In this document: positions 60,701-64,000 of the stretch, in pieces
How positions within the stretch are numbered: the first letter of the stretch is position 1
Layout: every line of letters starts with the position of its first letter
Origin: Pempheris klunzingeri
Taxonomy: Eukaryota > Chordata > Actinopteri > Acropomatiformes > Pempheridae
Length of the DNA stretch: 64,000 nt
Assembly (NCBI RefSeq): GCF_042242105.1
Contig: NC_092032.1
Location: forward strand, 3,974,001 to 4,038,000
Reading direction: 5' to 3'
The notes under the pieces: model-generated
Seen by the model: the letters and a program-made list of their open reading frames with translations, nothing else
Told to the model about the DNA's origin: nothing
The model's database searches: none
Made by a program: the position numbers and the translations under genes

Positions 60701-63700
60701 ATCTAGACTAAAAACCAGAATAAAACCGATTAGTCACAAACAGTTGGCCCGTATTTCGTCATGATGATGGTGTGACCGGTGTATTTCCAGATGTGATCAA
60801 ACGGGGGCATCAGAGTGTCATTATTAGGCCTCAGCCGAGAGGAGACGAGTCACATTCAAAAGCAGAACACCAGAAGGTCTGTCCACTGTATGTGACAGTG
60901 TCAGCTTTTATCTGATTCACACATGCGTGGAGCTACATTCAGGCGACTCTCAGGCAGACCAGTTGTGCGCTGCCTCCCCTCTCCCAAAAGGCACACAAGC
61001 CTCTGCCAGCAAAGACAGAGGAGCTAAGATACTTCACAGTATTGGTTTTTCATTCAGCGGTCCGCAGTGACAAAAATGACCCGAGTGAGATGCTGCATGT
61101 TTCTGTCGTCTGCCCTCTGGTCTCTGGCAGTAAGACTTCTGACAGCAGGAAGACGTAGAGAGAAGGGGGGAGGGCGCCTTGTGACGAGAGACCTGATGAC
61201 CCAGACTGGCACGACACGATAAAGTGACGATCTTCGAGCTCGTCAGCCACCATGACTGTCTGTGGATCGGTGCCATTTTGACTGTGTTTTACACATTTTC
61301 ACACAGCCTCTGTCAGTGTGTTGATCCTGACAGGAAAGCTGTCCTCCCTGCTGTGCCCTGCAGAGGGCACCATCGGCTCCTGCTGGGGATTGTGTGTATC
61401 ACTGAAAAGCTCAGAAGGGTGAGTTTGTTTTTTTTTACTCGGCCGCCACACTGCTGCCAGAATGTATAGAAAGTTTAAAGCTTTGTACTGCAGAGTCAGA
61501 CAGTGTTTCTTTGCAGTTCAATTTTTTTGTGTTCATATGGTTTTACTTTGACTTAAAAGGGTTCAAATTTGAAAGGAAGCTCACAAATTACTTGCAAACA
61601 TTCTTTTTTTTTAAGCGTACAGTCTAAATTTTCTGGTTCTGAATACATCTTGAGAGAATATTTGGGGAATGAACCATCATGTAACCATAAAAACTTGGTG
61701 CCAAATAATTCAACTCTCTTAAAATAGGTGAAATTCTTAAACACCCTATCGACTTGTTTGGCATAAATCTTACATTACAACTATTTACTAGGAAATAAAA
61801 GTAATGGAACACCATTGATCTGAATTTTGTAGTTTTGTAATGTCCATAAGTCAACTTTATAAAATGGCACGGCGGTGTAACCACCATTCAAGGAGTCATT
61901 TTGATAATAATATGCAAGAAAACCACGTGACAGGAAACAATATCATATAGTAGGACCCCCTGATGCTCCTAACTGCTGCGTGCCAGGGTCTCTTCAAATA
62001 TGCTTACATAGATGTCCACGATGATGCCTGTCAAATTTGATTTTAAATTTAAATGTTAGATAGGAGTTAAATGGCATAACATTTTGCCATTTTTACAAGC
62101 TTCATTTTAGAAGCCAATCTTGTCAAATATCAGTGATTTATGATGCTGGTTAAAGATGCAGTATGAACTAACTTACTAGGTGGTAATATTTTCAGGTGTT
62201 TAGTTTTACATATTTTGAAAAAGTGGTGATTTATCTACAACTTTACTATCAAAGCTCCGTGAGGCTAGGATCAAATCAATATTCTGCATCACAGTGGTGG
62301 TTTTGAAATGTTTAGCTTCAACGCATGTCTGTGTTCTACTCACCTACAATTCTTCTTTCATAATGTTGGAGAATGAAGTGGGTGAACTATAACTAGCAGT
62401 ACTAAAAATCAAATTCAGTGATGGTAGAGAAGCTTCTCAAAATTTACATCTGCGATTTTCTAATAATAGAGCCTGTCTTCCCCCAGCAGCAGCAGCCGCT
62501 TTAAAGCAAGGAGAAAGTGGCTCTTCACACAGCACCAGTGAACGCTGATGCTGTGTTAAGGGCCAATTACACTGCCAAAAGATGGTGCCAATGAAAGGTG
62601 GTTTTCTCACACAAAAACAAAGATGCACGCGAAAAGATGAACAAAAGAATGAGTGCTGCACCGTGTCCTAAAAGCAAGGGAAGCAGTCGTCTGTGACAAA
62701 ATCAGTTTGATTGCTTTGTTTCCTGTTGGACTGTTAGAACTGGCAACAAGCGACGCTGCGGGCAATTTTAGCAGGAGTTTTGTTGGACGCCCGTTTTCTA
62801 CCAGTGTCACTCTGAAAGCTCTGTGATGGACGAGGAACAGCTGATTGGCAAAGTTGGAATGAGGAGTTATCTGTGTGACAGCACCTCCATGTCACTACAA
62901 GGTTAAATTAAATACAAATTACTTAATTGAATGCAGACAACCAGCTGTATGAAATGGATTCCTTTTTTTCTTGGCCTTTTGTCCTTTTTGGGCTCCCAAA
63001 CATTGCTTCAGTCTCATGCATCATCAGAAAAAGCAGCACAAAAGTGATATGTAGAGTTAGACGGAAGGTCGTCAAAGAGGATCAAAATAAACTTTGTGTC
63101 CATGTTTGTTAGACAGAAAGGAAGGACGCTCCTCTCCACAACCTTATCTGTCTCCTTGGGCTGTACTCAGGGTGTCTGTTGCAGATCCTCCTCCCATCTT
63201 CTCCCTGACAGTCAATCAATACGTCTGCTTTGGGATCAGACTTTTGAGCCCGTGGAGAAAAAGCCTAGCACAGTGGAGTGAGCCCCAAGAATAGACTGCT
63301 TTCCCGGGCAATAGTGATCAGCTGTGTCCTGTTGCTTCAGAAAATCAGAAAATAACATTGTGCGGCGGAGGGAGACCTTTTAACAAATTAAAAACCTTAA
63401 AAAAAACCATCTAACACCGTACTTTTTGAAATAATATTACTGGGCTCAATGGTTGGGGTTTGATGATAAGTATTCCTGCTCACACGCCTCCCTCTGTTTG
63501 TGCCTGACACGTCTTCTTGTCTTCTGGTGACGCAAACCGGAAGCATCTAAGCCTGATCGGTCAGTCCCCGTCACGAATTGAGCTGAGGCCGACGCACTAT
63601 GATGCTGCTTGTGTTTCATCTTTTCTGGTGAATTTATTTGTCGGTCTAAAAGGCTTCAACGCAGTTATAAGGTGAAATGTGTATTATTTTTTTAAGTCAT

Positions 63701-64000
63701 AGAAGAAGAAAATGTCATGATCTGGGTGCTGTCCATGCAGTATTGTCTTGTTGTTTGTGTTATTCTTCCTCTCCAGCTCGTGCAGCTACAGGAAGTGTGT
63801 GCATGCGTGTTGAAAAACCACTGATGGAGCATTCCTAACACACCTGCGTTATACACACTTAAACAACTCTTTTTATACCTTTTGTCCTGTTAGCATGGAG
63901 GTGACATTCACATTCAGGTCAGATGTGCACTAAACCACTGAAGGCCAGATTCCAATGAGTTAAAATCTGTGGATAGAGCTTTTTCACTGAGGAATAAGTC

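Larger units (their letters stand above)
53156..64000. other. Probable long first intron, or intergenic DNA
   Basis: No coding exon recognised on either strand. It holds a 71-bp GT microsatellite, a short tRNA-like repeat (56957-57181), a dispersed repeat copy (57238-57720), a 13-nt A run near 53731, and T and C runs. If the exon at 52954 is real, this is its first intron. Confidence 0.5.

Overview
This window is vertebrate nuclear DNA, most likely from a ray-finned (teleost) fish. The pointers are small exons in a multi-exon gene, abundant CA/GT and tetranucleotide microsatellites, Tc1-like DNA transposons, and several short repeats common in teleost genomes. There are no prokaryotic features. 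The species cannot be named from the sequence alone.

The left half (526-31177, minus strand) is the 5' part of the SCO-spondin gene, sspo. I resolved 61 coding exons by hand. They join into one uninterrupted frame of 9,295 nt (3,098 codons plus one base), from a signal peptide at 31177 to an exon ending at 526. Domain order is EMI, three VWD-C8-TIL assemblies, ten LDLa repeats, TSP1/TIL/VWC modules, a discoidin (FA58C) domain, two LDLa, a second FA58C, LDLa, a Thr-rich Gly-x-Pro-Gly linker, two LDLa, two TSP1 and the start of a TIL module. The C-terminal part lies beyond the left edge. The introns hold a degenerate Tc1-like transposon (15399-16854), two inverted copies of another Tc1/mariner-like element (1-262 and 12650-13187), an 880-bp CATC tract, and long G/C homopolymers.

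Divergently, 1.9 kb away on the plus strand, is a complete copper amine oxidase gene (aoc1, diamine oxidase) at 33169-37032. It has five coding exons, a CCAAT/TATA promoter, the topaquinone Tyr motif, the catalytic Asp and three candidate copper-binding His. One of its introns has a GC-AG boundary.

The right half is sparse. A KRAB-less C2H2 zinc-finger gene lies at 43291-44262, with a probable GC-rich 5' exon ending at 41862. A CpG-rich first coding exon at 52954-53155 opens a gene whose remaining exons I cannot see; its N-terminus carries an RFxV motif like cation-chloride cotransporters (weak call). The rest is intergenic or intronic DNA with a second Tc1-like relic (47475-48888), a 40-bp minisatellite, a dispersed repeat pair (40.1 and 57.2 kb) and microsatellites. 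sspo and aoc1 encode unrelated extracellular proteins: a Reissner-fibre glycoprotein and a secreted amine oxidase. No shared pathway between the genes in this window is evident.
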